Assembly: GCF_016919385.1 (NCBI RefSeq)
Contig: NZ_CP070351.1
Location: forward strand, 62,001 to 126,000
Reading direction: 5' to 3'
Length of the DNA stretch: 64,000 nucleotides
Source: Gordonia sp. PDNC005
GTDB taxonomy: Bacteria > Actinomycetota > Actinomycetes > Mycobacteriales > Mycobacteriaceae
Below the pieces are notes generated by a model that worked only from the letters and a program-made list of their open reading frames with translations, had not been told where the DNA came from and ran no database searches. How positions within the stretch are numbered: position 1 is the first letter of the stretch; every line of letters begins with the position of its first letter. The position numbers were made by a program, and so were the translations under genes. Shown piece by piece: positions 47,707 to 58,157 of this stretch.

Positions 47707-49434
47707 TCATCCTCCCGGAGTGCGTTCCACACCGAGACCGAGACGCTCGGGGACGTGCATCGCGGCGAAGATCGCCGCCACGCGCGGCGGGACCGTGTCG
47801 CGAGTCGCGAGGCTGACGCCGACCATCGTGGCGAACGTCAGGGGCACGGTGATGGCGGCGGGGTAGTCGGTGAGGACTCGAGGCCAACCACCGAGGACGT
47901 CGTCCGAGACGAGTTCGCCGACCACCACGATCACCGAGGTCAAGGATGTGAGCCCGCCGACGACAAGACCGGCGACCGCTCCGGCGGCAGTGAGGCCGCG
48001 CCACCAGATGCCGAGCAACAGCAGCGGGCAGAACGTTGCTGCCGAAACGGCGAACACCAGGCCGACCGACCTCGACAGTTCGAGTGAGCCCGCACCGAGA
48101 GCGAGGCCGATGGGGACGAGACCGCCGATGACCGCGGAGATCCGGAAGCTGCGAACACCGGCGGGCAGCAGGTCGGTGGACATGACGCCGGCGATGCTGA
48201 CCAGCAGACCCGACGACGTCGCCAGGAACGCGGCGACCGCTCCTGCCGCCACGAGTGCGGCGAGCAGCCGACCCCACACCCCGGACAGTGCCGCCTCGGG
48301 TAGGAGAAGTACGGCGGCGTCGGCGGTTCCCGTCGACAACACCTGCGGGGTCCAGATGCGTGCGAGTGCGCCGAGCACGGTCGGGAACAGGTAGAACACC
48401 GACAGCGCACCGATGACGTTGAGCGCGGTACGACGTGCGGCCCGTCCGTCCGGGTTGGTGTAGAAGCGGACCAGAACGTGGGGGAGCCCGACGGCGCCGA
48501 GGAACGTCGCGACGATCAGCGACAGCACTTGGTACAGCGGGTGTCCGCCGCCGAGCCCACCGCCCGACGCGGCCCACGCCGCACCGGTCTGCGGTGCGGA
48601 CGACACGATCGGTGTCGCGGCTCCGGGAGCAAGTCGGATCGTCGCGCCCTCCTCGACACGGATGGTGCCGGCCGGCGGGGCCTGATCGTGGACGTCGGTG
48701 CCGTCGACCACCCCGTCGATCCTCACTCCGGACGGGTCGGAGACCGTCACGTCGACCGTCCGTCCGACGTCGACCGTCGTCGCGGTGTGGACCCGCGGCG
48801 GCAGGGGATCTCCGAGGGCCTCTGGGCCGTTCGCGAACAGCATGCCGAGGGCGAGTGCGGGGACGGCGACCGCCGTCAGCTTGAGCCAGTACGCGGCGGC
48901 CTGTGCGAACGTCACCGACCGCATGCCGCCGCCGACGACGTTGACGATCACCAGCGCGCCGATCACGACGACCCCGATCCACGGCGGCAGCCCCAGCAGG
49001 ATGTCGAGGGTGAGGCCCGCACCCTGCAGCTGCGGGACGAGGTAGAGCATGCAGATCGCGACGACGACGATCATCGCGACCCGGCGTACACGTGGTGAAG
49101 CGAGTCGGAACTCGGCGAAGTCGGGGACCGTGTATGCGCCGGATCTGCGCAGCGGTGCCGACACGAACAGGAGCAGGGCCAGATAGCCCGCGGTGAAACC
49201 GATCGGATACCAGAGCGCGTCGGCGCCGTACTTGGCGACGAGGCCCGCGACTCCGAGGAACGACGCCGCCGACAGGTACTCACCCGCGACCGCCGCAGCG
49301 TTCCAGCCGGGGCCGATGCTGCGGGAGGCCACCAGGAAGTCGGACGTCGACCGCGCCCCTCGGCCCGCGTAGGCGCCGGCCGCCAGCGTGCCCGCCGCCG
49401 CGATCAGCACCGCGGCGAGAGTCCACCCAGTCAC
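47707..49434 (-). CDS. Second SSS symporter with hydrophilic insert
   Basis: A 575-residue ActP-related transporter: FLVASRSIGPGWNAAAVAGEYLSAASFLGVAG start, YWLKLTAVAVPALAL, then after residue 205 a polar insert of about 90 residues (PPRVHTATTVDVGRTVDV; GVVDGTDVHDQAPPAGTI) absent from the first symporter, then FLGAVGLPHVLVRFYTNPDGRAARR. The insert sits between predicted helices and would face outside, possibly as a ligand-contacting loop. GTG start overlaps the upstream small protein stop (GTGA), and the operon begins with a two-component system, so the transporter is probably its regulated target. Confidence 0.87.
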   Translation of the reverse strand: MTGWTLAAVLIAAAGTLAAGAYAGRGARSTSDFLVASRSIGPGWNAAAVAGEYLSAASFLGVAGLVAKYGADALWYPIGFTAGYLALLLFVSAPLRRSGAYTVPDFAEFRLASPRVRRVAMIVVVAICMLYLVPQLQGAGLTLDILLGLPPWIGVVVIGALVIVNVVGGGMRSVTFAQAAAYWLKLTAVAVPALALGMLFANGPEALGDPLPPRVHTATTVDVGRTVDVTVSDPSGVRIDGVVDGTDVHDQAPPAGTIRVEEGATIRLAPGAATPIVSSAPQTGAAWAASGGGLGGGHPLYQVLSLIVATFLGAVGLPHVLVRFYTNPDGRAARRTALNVIGALSVFYLFPTVLGALARIWTPQVLSTGTADAAVLLLPEAALSGVWGRLLAALVAAGAVAAFLATSSGLLVSIAGVMSTDLLPAGVRSFRISAVIGGLVPIGLALGAGSLELSRSVGLVFAVSAATFCPLLLLGIWWRGLTAAGAVAGLVVGGLTSLTSVIVVVGELVSDDVLGGWPRVLTDYPAAITVPLTFATMVGVSLATRDTVPPRVAAIFAAMHVPERLGLGVERTPGG

Positions 49435-49847
49435 CGTTCCGCGCCTTCCTCTGCTCCTCGAAAGGTCGGCACGTCCTCTGCGGGGCCGTCGTCGGTGAGT
49501 AGCAGGAAGTCGCGTTCGGCCTGTTCCGCGAGACGCAGGTACAACCGTCCCGCGATGTAGAGGACGGGATACGGTGCGACACCGAGGATCAGCCAGTTGA
49601 GCCGGATTCCGAAGACGGTCGCCGTCGCGAACGGTTCAACGGTGGCGCCGAGGATCGGGATGGCGACGAACAGCAGAGTGACGGCCACCCCGAGACGCAC
49701 AGCGAGCGCGAGCTGTGCGCGGACCAGACCCCGCACGAGGTGCTCGCCGACGCCGCTCTGCTCTGCCACTTGGACGCGAGTGCGGACCATTCGTGCGCCG
49801 CGTCGCTGGGACAGGACAACACGTTCGCGGGGCGGGACGTCTGGCAC
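49431..49847 (-). CDS. Small two-helix membrane protein, MctB/DUF485-like role
   Basis: A 138-residue protein with a basic N-terminus (RTRVQVAEQSGVGEHLV), two hydrophobic helices (LGVAVTLLFVAIPILGATV and LNWLILGVAPYPVLYIAGRLYLRLAEQAERDF) and an acidic tail. It occupies the position held by the DUF485 protein in the first module and is coupled by overlap to the second symporter. Sequence similarity to DUF485 is weak, so the role is inferred from position. GTG start one base after the response regulator stop. Confidence 0.72.
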   Translation of the reverse strand: MPDVPPRERVVLSQRRGARMVRTRVQVAEQSGVGEHLVRGLVRAQLALAVRLGVAVTLLFVAIPILGATVEPFATATVFGIRLNWLILGVAPYPVLYIAGRLYLRLAEQAERDFLLLTDDGPAEDVPTFRGAEEGAER

Positions 49848-49848
49848 G

Positions 49849-50634
49849 TCAGCCCCCGGTGTCGCCGCGGATCGTGCGCATCGGGTCGCGGACCAGGCGG
49901 TCCTTCAGCTCACGGACCTGGCGGCGGCTGACAGGCAGTTCGACGGCCGCGGACCGACCGTTCGCCTGCACTCGGACCATCGTGGTGGCTCCCGCCGACC
50001 TCAGTCCGACGACCATCGGCAGGTTGACGAGATAGCTGCGATGGACACGGGCGAACCCGGCCGGCTGCCACCGGGTTTCAAGGGTGGACAGGGTGACCCG
50101 GACGAGGTGCGCTCCGGTGTCGGTGTGGAGGCGGGCGTAGTCGCCGACGGCCTCCACCCACGAGATCGAGTCGCGTCGCACCAGCGAGGTGACTCCGCCC
50201 GACTCGACGGGTATCACGTCGTCTGGCTCCGCGACCTCGGGTCCGGCCGGTTCGTCGTGGCGGGCGGTCACGTGCGCGACGACACGGTCGACGGCCTGGG
50301 CCAGGCGAGCGTCGCGCAATGGTTTCAGGACATAGTCGAGGGCGCCGATCTCGAAGGCGTCGACGGCGCGGTCGTCGTGCGCGGTGACGAAGACGACCGG
50401 TGGAGGCGACGCGTAGTTGGCGAGCACACCGGCGAGTTCCATGCCGGACAGCCCGGGCATCGAGATGTCGAGGAAGACGCCGTCGACGGTGTGGTCGGTG
50501 AGCTCCCGGAGCGCGCTCGTCGCGTCGGAGGCGGTGATCACCTGGCCGACGGCGTCGTGCCTGTTGAGGAGATAGGCGAGTTCGTCGAGGGCGGGGGCCT
50601 CGTCGTCGACGGCGAGGACTGTCAGACCGGTCAT
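49849..50634 (-). CDS. LytTR-type response regulator
   Basis: A 261-residue protein: receiver domain (VLAVDDEAPALDELAYLL with acidic pocket Asp10-Glu12, DGVFLDISMPG with phospho-acceptor Asp, VTAHDDRAV and the switch Lys in YVLKPLRDA) and a C-terminal LytTR DNA-binding domain (SISWVEAVGDYARLHT, FARVHRSYLVNLPMV). It overlaps the kinase stop by four bases. LytTR regulators such as BtsR and YpdB control pyruvate or peptide transporters, which fits the symporter downstream. Confidence 0.92.
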   Translation of the reverse strand: MTGLTVLAVDDEAPALDELAYLLNRHDAVGQVITASDATSALRELTDHTVDGVFLDISMPGLSGMELAGVLANYASPPPVVFVTAHDDRAVDAFEIGALDYVLKPLRDARLAQAVDRVVAHVTARHDEPAGPEVAEPDDVIPVESGGVTSLVRRDSISWVEAVGDYARLHTDTGAHLVRVTLSTLETRWQPAGFARVHRSYLVNLPMVVGLRSAGATTMVRVQANGRSAAVELPVSRRQVRELKDRLVRDPMRTIRGDTGG

Positions 50635-51869
50635 CGGTGGTGGGCCTCTCTCCCGTCTGTCGCCGGGTCGGCTCGGATGCCGGACGCGAACTTCGGGATC
50701 CGCATGCTGACCTTGGTGCCTGCGCCGACGGCTGTGTCGACCACTAGACCGTAGTCGTTGCCGAACGCCGACCGGAGACGTTGGTCGACATTGGTGAGTC
50801 CGACGTGCGCGCCGTCGGACTCTTTCGGCCCTGCCGGGTCGAGGGCGTCGATCGCCCCGGTCCGCAGCAGCTCGGGGTCCATTCCGACGCCGTCGTCTTC
50901 GATCGACAGGAGGCAGTCGGGGCCGGTGTTGCGAGCGATGATGCTGATGGTGCCGGTCTTGCGGCCTGCCAGGCCGTGGCGGACAGCGTTCTCCACGAGC
51001 GGCTGCAGGGCGAGGAACGGCACGACGACACCGAGTACTTCGGGCGCCACTTGGAGTTTCACCGTCAGACCGGGCCCGAATCGTGCACGTTCAAGGGTGA
51101 GGTATCGGTCGATGTTGCGGAGTTCGTCGGCGAGCGCCGTGTACTCGCCCGCCGCGCGGAACGAGTACCGGGTGAAGTCGGCGAAATCGAGGATCAGTTC
51201 GCGTGCACGATCGGGGTCGGTGCGGACGAACGAGGCGATCGTGTTGAGGGCGTTGTAGATGAAGTGCGGGCTGATCTGCGCGCGGAGTGCGAGAACTTCG
51301 GCGCGGTCGAGGCGGGCGCGGGACGCGTCGAGTTCTGCGAGTTGCAGCTGGCTGGCGGCATACCGCGCCACCTCGGTGATCGCACCGATCCGGCCTGGTC
51401 CGGGTTCGTCCGACGACGCCACCACCAGGACACCCGCACTTATGTCGTCAGTGAGCAGCGGAGCGGCCAGAAGATGTCGGGCGAGGGCCGAAGCACCTCC
51501 GGGGCCCGGAGCCGCCATCGGGCGCTGATCCCGCAGTGCAGCGGCCGCGAGTTTCGCCGCAGACGCGAGGACGGGCGACGTCCAGAGGCCCGCCTCGCCG
51601 TCGCTCGCGAGGAGCTCGGCGTCCGGACCGTACAGTGCGACGCCGTCGGCCGAGGTCAGCGCCAGAAGTGGTCCGACTGCCTCAGTCGCGGACTGCTCGG
51701 TGAGTCCGTCGCGCAGCGGACGCGCCGCCAGTGCCGCGGTCTGCAGGGTGTCGTAGACGGCCCGCTCGTGCGGAGTCACGACCACGCGTCGGGTCCGCAG
51801 TGCGATGACGATCAGCAGCGCCGCCAACACGGTCCCCAAGATCACGATGGTGATCAGTTCGCCCGACAT
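50631..51869 (-). CDS. LytS-type sensor histidine kinase
   Basis: A 412-residue kinase of the His_kinase (LytS/YehU) family. One N-terminal helix (ELITIVILGTVLAALLIVIAL), a GAF-like sensory region (about 45-200), then LRAQISPHFIYNALNTIASF (phospho-acceptor His) and an ATPase domain with LQPLVENAVRHGL (N box) and GVGMDP. It lacks the 5TM-LYT membrane sensor of LytS, so sensing may be cytoplasmic through GAF. First gene of a kinase, regulator, small protein, symporter operon, divergent from the alkaline phosphatase gene. Confidence 0.9.
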   Translation of the reverse strand: MSGELITIVILGTVLAALLIVIALRTRRVVVTPHERAVYDTLQTAALAARPLRDGLTEQSATEAVGPLLALTSADGVALYGPDAELLASDGEAGLWTSPVLASAAKLAAAALRDQRPMAAPGPGGASALARHLLAAPLLTDDISAGVLVVASSDEPGPGRIGAITEVARYAASQLQLAELDASRARLDRAEVLALRAQISPHFIYNALNTIASFVRTDPDRARELILDFADFTRYSFRAAGEYTALADELRNIDRYLTLERARFGPGLTVKLQVAPEVLGVVVPFLALQPLVENAVRHGLAGRKTGTISIIARNTGPDCLLSIEDDGVGMDPELLRTGAIDALDPAGPKESDGAHVGLTNVDQRLRSAFGNDYGLVVDTAVGAGTKVSMRIPKFASGIRADPATDGREAHHR

Positions 51870-51956
51870 GCTCCGACCCTAGCGAGCCGGAGTTCGCGGT
51901 GTTGAAGCGCTGAGAAAGTACGGCCGACTCGGGCGATCACTGTCCGTACGTCATCT

Positions 51957-51989
51957 GTTCAACCGACCGGTTCCGTCAGTTCATATTCA
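51957..51989 (+). promoter_or_regulatory. PHO-box-like 11-base repeats upstream of phosphatase
   Basis: Three consecutive 11-base units, gttcaaccgac, cggttccgtca and gttcatattca, resemble the direct-repeat PhoP operators known from actinobacteria (GTTCACC plus four bases); the middle unit is degraded. The last unit ends 18 bases before the phosphatase ATG. Confidence 0.55.
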
Positions 51990-52006
51990 ACTGTTGCCAT
52001 ACGTTC

Positions 52007-53494
52007 ATGGCTCAGAAACACGGCAAGAAGAAGGTGCGCGCGATCAGCGCACTCGGCGCGGTGGCGATCCTCGGTGTCACCGGCGTCCTCGGCGCCTGCT
52101 CATCCGACGACGCAGTCGGCAATGACGGCGACAAGGTCGCCGGCGTCGACATCCAGCGAGCGGCGACGGGCGACATCACGAAGAACGGCGGCGCGCGTCG
52201 TCTGTCCGAGGATCAGACGCAGATGATCGCGGACTCGATTCAGAAGTCGGGCGCGAAGAACGTCATCCTCGTGATCGGCGACGGCACCGCGAACCAGGAG
52301 TACACGCTGGCCCGCGACTACGAGTACGGCGCGGCCGGGCAGCTTCCCGGCATCGATCAGCTCCCGTTCAGCGGCGACTACACGACGTACTCGCTGAACA
52401 AGGATTCGCACAAGCCCAGCTACGTCACCGACTCTGCGGCGTCGGGGTCGGCGTGGTCGACCGGCACCAAGACGTACAACGGCGGCATCAGCGTCGACGT
52501 GAACGGAAAGGCTCAGCGTTCGATCCTCGAGATCGCCAAGGCCAACGGACTCAAGACCGGTGACGTGACCACGACCGAACTTCAGGACGCCACCCCGGCC
52601 GTCCAGGTGTCGCACGTATCGCAGCGCAAGTGCTACGGCCCGAAGGCCACCCTGGAGAAGTGCCCGGAGAACGCCCTGGAGAACGGCGGCCTCGGATCGA
52701 TCACGGAGCAACTGCTCGCCACCCGCCCCGACGTCACCCTCGGTGGCGGCTGGGAGACCTTCAACGAAGCCGCGACGGCTGGCGAATACAAGGGCAAGAC
52801 CCTCGACGTCCAGGCCAAGGAGCGCGGCTACCAGGTGGTCCGCAGCGCGGACGAACTCGCCGGCGTCAAGGCCGCCGACCAGGACAAGCCGCTGCTCGGC
52901 GTTTTCGCCGACGGCAACCTGCCCCGCATGTGGTCCAAGGCCACTGCCGTCAAGGACGGCAACAAGCAGCCCGCCGTCAAGTGCACACCGAACGCGGAGT
53001 TCACATCGACCGTCCCGAAGCTCGGAGCGATGACGACTAAGGCGATCGACCTCCTCAAGGGGGACAAGGGGTTCTTCTTGCAGGTCGAGTCGGGCTCAGT
53101 CGACAAGGCCAACCACGACGCCGACCCGTGCGGTCAGATCGGTGAGACCGTTCAGCTCGCCGACGCGGTGAAGGCCGCCCTCGACTTCGCGAAGGAGAGC
53201 AAGGACACGCTCGTCATCGTCACCGGCGACCACGCGCATTCGAGCCAGATCGCCGAGACCGACGCGGAGCTCCCGATGCCGGGTCTCACCCGCAACCTGA
53301 CGACAAAGGACGGCGAGACCATCACCGTCAGCTACGGCACGTCGCTCGAAGCCGGTGAAGAGCAGCACACCGGCGGCCAGGTGCGCATCGCGGCTTACGG
53401 CCCGGGCGCCGTGAACGTCACCGGACTCAGCGACCAGACGGATCCGTTCTTCTACATCACCGACCAACTCGGCTTGGACCGCGACAAGAAGTAG
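52007..53494 (+). CDS. Alkaline phosphatase, secreted lipoprotein (PhoA family)
   Basis: A 495-residue phosphatase releasing phosphate from organic esters outside the cell. N-terminal signal with lipobox LGAC (Cys31) predicts a lipid anchor. GDGTANQE carries the first metal Asp92, YVTDSAASGSAW places the nucleophile Ser143, then VESGSVDKANHDADP, TGDHAHSS and EEQHTGG supply metal ligands. These match PhoA of E. coli. The ATG has no ribosome site close by and may start a leaderless or weakly translated mRNA. The PHO-box-like repeats upstream suggest induction under phosphate starvation. Confidence 0.93.
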   Translation: MAQKHGKKKVRAISALGAVAILGVTGVLGACSSDDAVGNDGDKVAGVDIQRAATGDITKNGGARRLSEDQTQMIADSIQKSGAKNVILVIGDGTANQEYTLARDYEYGAAGQLPGIDQLPFSGDYTTYSLNKDSHKPSYVTDSAASGSAWSTGTKTYNGGISVDVNGKAQRSILEIAKANGLKTGDVTTTELQDATPAVQVSHVSQRKCYGPKATLEKCPENALENGGLGSITEQLLATRPDVTLGGGWETFNEAATAGEYKGKTLDVQAKERGYQVVRSADELAGVKAADQDKPLLGVFADGNLPRMWSKATAVKDGNKQPAVKCTPNAEFTSTVPKLGAMTTKAIDLLKGDKGFFLQVESGSVDKANHDADPCGQIGETVQLADAVKAALDFAKESKDTLVIVTGDHAHSSQIAETDAELPMPGLTRNLTTKDGETITVSYGTSLEAGEEQHTGGQVRIAAYGPGAVNVTGLSDQTDPFFYITDQLGLDRDKK

Positions 53495-53585
53495 CGTCGG
53501 CCGCGAAAACTACACGCCACAGCGCGAACGTCGTCCTATGTGGAGGCGTACGCGCTGTGGCGTGCACATTTCGCGAGGAGGTCCG

Positions 53586-53858
53586 CTACTTCTTCTCGCA
53601 GGCGACGCCGTCCTTGTCCCGATCCAGGTGAGTGTTCTTCGAGTAGACGGCCCGATTGACTGCGTAACCGCGGGCGGGCTTGCTCTTGCCCTTGACCAGG
53701 TCTCGACCGCCGGGACGGGCGACGCCGTGTCGGAAGTCCTTGTTGAGTGCGGAGCAGTTGGCGTAGCGCTTGGCGGGAGCGGCGTCGGCGTCTGGGTGCG
53801 GGGCGACGGCGACGACGGTCAGTGCGATGGCTGCGGCTGTGCAGATTCTGGTGATCAC
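53586..53858 (-). CDS. Small secreted Excalibur calcium-binding protein
   Basis: A 90-residue protein: signal peptide (ITRICTAAAIALTVVAVAP, then DADA), followed by an Excalibur domain (YANCSALNKDFRHGVAR, SKNTHLDRDKDGVACEK) with an EF-like DxDxDG loop and a Cys pair. Excalibur domains occur in extracellular proteins of Gram-positives. GTG at 53858 is chosen for the signal peptide; ATGs further upstream run into the CIRCE region. Confidence 0.82.
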   Translation of the reverse strand: MITRICTAAAIALTVVAVAPHPDADAAPAKRYANCSALNKDFRHGVARPGGRDLVKGKSKPARGYAVNRAVYSKNTHLDRDKDGVACEKK

Positions 53859-53930
53859 CGCCGAACAGTATGCGGCCGCGAACAGTGTCGGAAAGTCCCA
53901 GAACGGGTACCCACAGGTCATCAGATCGAC

Positions 53931-53957
53931 CTTGCACTCTCCATGTGCGAGTGCTAA
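53931..53957 (+). promoter_or_regulatory. CIRCE element 1
   Basis: TTGCACTC, nine bases, GAGTGCTAA. Matches the HrcA operator TTAGCACTC-N9-GAGTGCTAA with changes only at the outer left end. It lies about 150 bases before groEL. Confidence 0.88.
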
Positions 53958-53965
53958 AACGGAGA

Positions 53966-53992
53966 TTGGCACTCGCGGCATGTGAGTGCCAG
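53966..53992 (+). promoter_or_regulatory. CIRCE element 2
   Basis: TTGGCACTC, nine bases, GAGTGCCAG. A second HrcA-type operator 9 bases after the first, as commonly seen before actinobacterial groEL genes. Confidence 0.88.
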
Positions 53993-54069
53993 GTCGGAAC
54001 GATGAGATCGGTTCACAAGACACCCCGATCGTCCGTCGCGGGCATCGAGTCCGGCACTACAGAACTTAG

Positions 54070-55725
<1,656 letters not shown>

Positions 55726-55759
55726 TCTCCTGATCAGAAAGTTCACTGCAGAACTCACC

Positions 55760-55797
55760 GAAGGCCGGTCACCCCGAAACGGGTGGCCGGCCTTCGG
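55760..55797 (+). terminator. Hairpin terminator after groEL
   Basis: cgaaggccggtcaccc and gggtggccggccttcg pair around a short loop, followed by a GC-poor stretch (gttaatt). Confidence 0.85.
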
Positions 55798-55887
55798 CGT
55801 TAATTCAGTTGCTCCGGCCCGCGCTGGGCGGCACCATCTCTGGTGTCGGACGAGCAACACGGCTCGCTCCAGAAGAAGGGAAGTGAC

Positions 55888-55983
55888 ATGCATATGACTG
55901 CCGTCGGCGCTACCTCGAACCGCCACATCACTTCTCCCTGGAGCCACCATGACTTCGTCCGACGAGGCGTCCACCGACGCTGA
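55888..55983 (+). CDS. Possible 31-codon upstream ORF overlapping the RIO kinase start
   Basis: ATG at 55888 has AAGGGAAG upstream and opens 31 codons (begins MHMTAVGATSNRH), ending with TGA at 55983, 35 bases past the kinase ATG and in another frame. The kinase ATG itself has only CTGGAG as a ribosome site. The short frame could couple or limit translation. It may equally be chance in a GC-rich leader. Confidence 0.3.
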   Translation: MHMTAVGATSNRHITSPWSHHDFVRRGVHRR

Positions 55984-56785
55984 CCTCTACACCTTCGACT
56001 ACCGCCCGATCGGCGATCCGGGCGACCACCAGCGGTTCACCCGATACTGGGACGTCGAACCATTGCAACGCGGCCCGCAGCCCGTCCCAGACTGGCTCGT
56101 CACCGATCGTGCCGCCGTCGAAACCGACCTCGGCGTCCTCAAGACAGGCAAGGAAGCCGACGTCCACCTCCTCGAACGCTCGGTTGCCGAATCGAGTTGT
56201 GTTCTCGCGGCCAAGCGGTACCGAGACGACGACCATCGCTCGTTCCGCCGCACCACGAGCTACACCGAAGGGCGTCGAGTCCGCGACTCTCGGGTGACGC
56301 GTGCACTGGCGAAGAAGTCGTCGTTCGGCCGCGAGATGGCCGCAGGGCAATGGGCGCAGGCCGAGTGGGAGTCGCTGCAACGCTGCTGGACGGCCGGTGT
56401 GCCCGTGCCGTATCCGGTCCAGATCGACGGCACCGAGATCCTGATGGAACTCGTCACCGTCGACGGGAATCCAGCGCCTCGGCTGGCTGCCGCACGTCCC
56501 GATCGAGATCTCCTCGCGGACTGGTTCGACCAGCTCAGGGCCGCGATGACAGCCATGGCTGGAGAAGGTTTCGTCCATGGTGATCTGTCGCCGTACAACG
56601 TCCTCGCGGCGGCCGACCGGCTCGTGATCATCGATCTCCCGCAGATGATCGACCTCATCGCCAACCCGAACGGCTCCGACTACCTGCTGCGCGACTGCGT
56701 CAACATGTGCGGCTGGTTCGTCCGACGCGGCTTGAACGTCGACCCGCAGGAACTGTTCGGTGAGGTGATCGCAGCGGCGTGGTGA
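55949..56785 (+). CDS. RIO1-like atypical serine/threonine kinase
   Basis: A 278-residue protein with the RIO kinase fold. GVLKTGKEADVHLL is the nucleotide loop, LAAKRYR the lysine strand, ERREGR-type flexible loop, VHGDLSPYNVL the catalytic loop and IIDLPQMID the metal motif (DLPQ). RIO kinases are ancient; bacterial versions are uncharacterised. It stands downstream of groEL behind its terminator and is convergent with the M20 gene. Family assignment is firm, substrate unknown. Confidence 0.87.
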   Translation: MTSSDEASTDADLYTFDYRPIGDPGDHQRFTRYWDVEPLQRGPQPVPDWLVTDRAAVETDLGVLKTGKEADVHLLERSVAESSCVLAAKRYRDDDHRSFRRTTSYTEGRRVRDSRVTRALAKKSSFGREMAAGQWAQAEWESLQRCWTAGVPVPYPVQIDGTEILMELVTVDGNPAPRLAAARPDRDLLADWFDQLRAAMTAMAGEGFVHGDLSPYNVLAAADRLVIIDLPQMIDLIANPNGSDYLLRDCVNMCGWFVRRGLNVDPQELFGEVIAAAW

Positions 56786-56813
56786 CGTCAGGGCCCGCTC
56801 GTCGCAAACGCGG

Positions 56814-58100
56814 TCAGAGCGGGTCGAGCAGACCCAGAACCGAGTACGCGGCGATCTTCGTCCCGAACGCGATGGCGGCGAGATCGACCACGTAGTTCGG
56901 GTTGTGCGGGTAGTACGGGACCAGCTCACCTCTGGACAGGGCCTCCGCGAACACCTCCGGCGCGGCGACGCCGACAAGCACGTAGTTGAACGGAAGGTCG
57001 GTGTGTGGGCCGCGGAGCATGTGCGCGTCCTCCGATCCGGTCACCGCCGGCATGTCCGTGATGACCTTGTCGGCGCCGATGATCTCGCCGAGGGACGTCG
57101 ACATGGAGACGGCGAGGTCGGGGGTGTTCACCAGTGGCGGCGACCCTCCCTTCATCACGATTCCGGGCAGCTTGTCCTCATCGACCCCGGCCGCCCGCGC
57201 GATGGAGTCGGACACGGTGCGGATCGCGCCGAGCAGCGCTTCGCGGACGTGTGGTTCGAACCAGCGGAGATTAGCCTTGACCAGCGCTTCGGACGGGATC
57301 ACGTTGTTGTCGGCGCCCGCCTGGATGGAGCCCACAGACAGCACGGCTGTCGCACTCGGTTCGACCGTCCGCGCGACCAGGGAGGAGAACTCCAGTGTCG
57401 CCTGAGCGGCCATCCGCACCGGATCCTTGGTCTTGCTCGGCATCGAACCATGACCGCCGACCCCGTGGAAGTGAACGTCCACCTGATCCGTGCCCGCCAT
57501 CCGGGTACCGGGCGGATTGATCACCGTGCCGACTGGGCCGGGCGCGGTGTGCAGTCCGATCAGGACGTCGGGTGTGGGGATGAAGTTGTACAGGCCGTCG
57601 TCGAGCATCGCCTGTGCGCCCATGATGAGTTCTTCGGCCGGCTGGCCGATGAGGACGACGGTGCCCGACCAGGAGTCGCGGACCGACACCAACGCGTTCG
57701 CCATGCCGATGAGCCACGTGACATGTGCGTCGTGCCCGCAGAGGTGACCGACGGGAACTTGCGTGCCGTCGTCGCGAGTGGCGGTGACGGTGCTGGCGTA
57801 GTCGAGTCCGGTCTCCTCGCGGACGGCGTTGGCGTCCATATCGGCGCGATACATGACCACCGGTCCGGGACCGTTTCGGAACGTGGCCGCGATGCCGGTC
57901 TTCCCGATGCCTTTGGTGACGTCGAAGCCCAGGTTCTGCAAGGCCTTCTCGATCAATCTGGCCGTTCGTATCTCTTCAAAACCCAGTTCGGGGTTTCGGT
58001 GAATGTCTTTGAACAGGTCGACGAGTCGGACGTTGTCTGCGTCGATGATCTCATCCACGCGGGCGATCAGATCCTGGGGCAGGGAGCGTGCAGTCACCAT
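56814..58100 (-). CDS. M20 peptidase/amidohydrolase (hippurate hydrolase or HipO-like)
   Basis: A 428-residue metal-dependent amidohydrolase. HRNPELGFEE starts the domain, VGHLCGHDAHVTWLIGMA gives the first metal ligands, QPAEELIMGAQAMLDDG the Glu pair, and VHFHGVGGHGSMPSKTKDP the lid domain His. Related enzymes hydrolyse N-acyl or N-carbamoyl amino acids or hippurate; substrate unclear. The ATG at 58100 is the first plausible start. It is divergent from the phosphatase-TetR genes. Confidence 0.9.
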   Translation of the reverse strand: MVTARSLPQDLIARVDEIIDADNVRLVDLFKDIHRNPELGFEEIRTARLIEKALQNLGFDVTKGIGKTGIAATFRNGPGPVVMYRADMDANAVREETGLDYASTVTATRDDGTQVPVGHLCGHDAHVTWLIGMANALVSVRDSWSGTVVLIGQPAEELIMGAQAMLDDGLYNFIPTPDVLIGLHTAPGPVGTVINPPGTRMAGTDQVDVHFHGVGGHGSMPSKTKDPVRMAAQATLEFSSLVARTVEPSATAVLSVGSIQAGADNNVIPSEALVKANLRWFEPHVREALLGAIRTVSDSIARAAGVDEDKLPGIVMKGGSPPLVNTPDLAVSMSTSLGEIIGADKVITDMPAVTGSEDAHMLRGPHTDLPFNYVLVGVAAPEVFAEALSRGELVPYYPHNPNYVVDLAAIAFGTKIAAYSVLGLLDPL

Positions 58101-58157
58101 GCCTGCCAGCGTATCCGTGCCGCGCAAGGAGTCTCTTCGAATAGGACTCACGGCATA

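Noticed and set aside
56904..58157. Upstream in-frame extension of the PtpB gene by 418 codons
   Set aside because: It is antisense to the M20 gene; family homology begins at the ATG at 58158.
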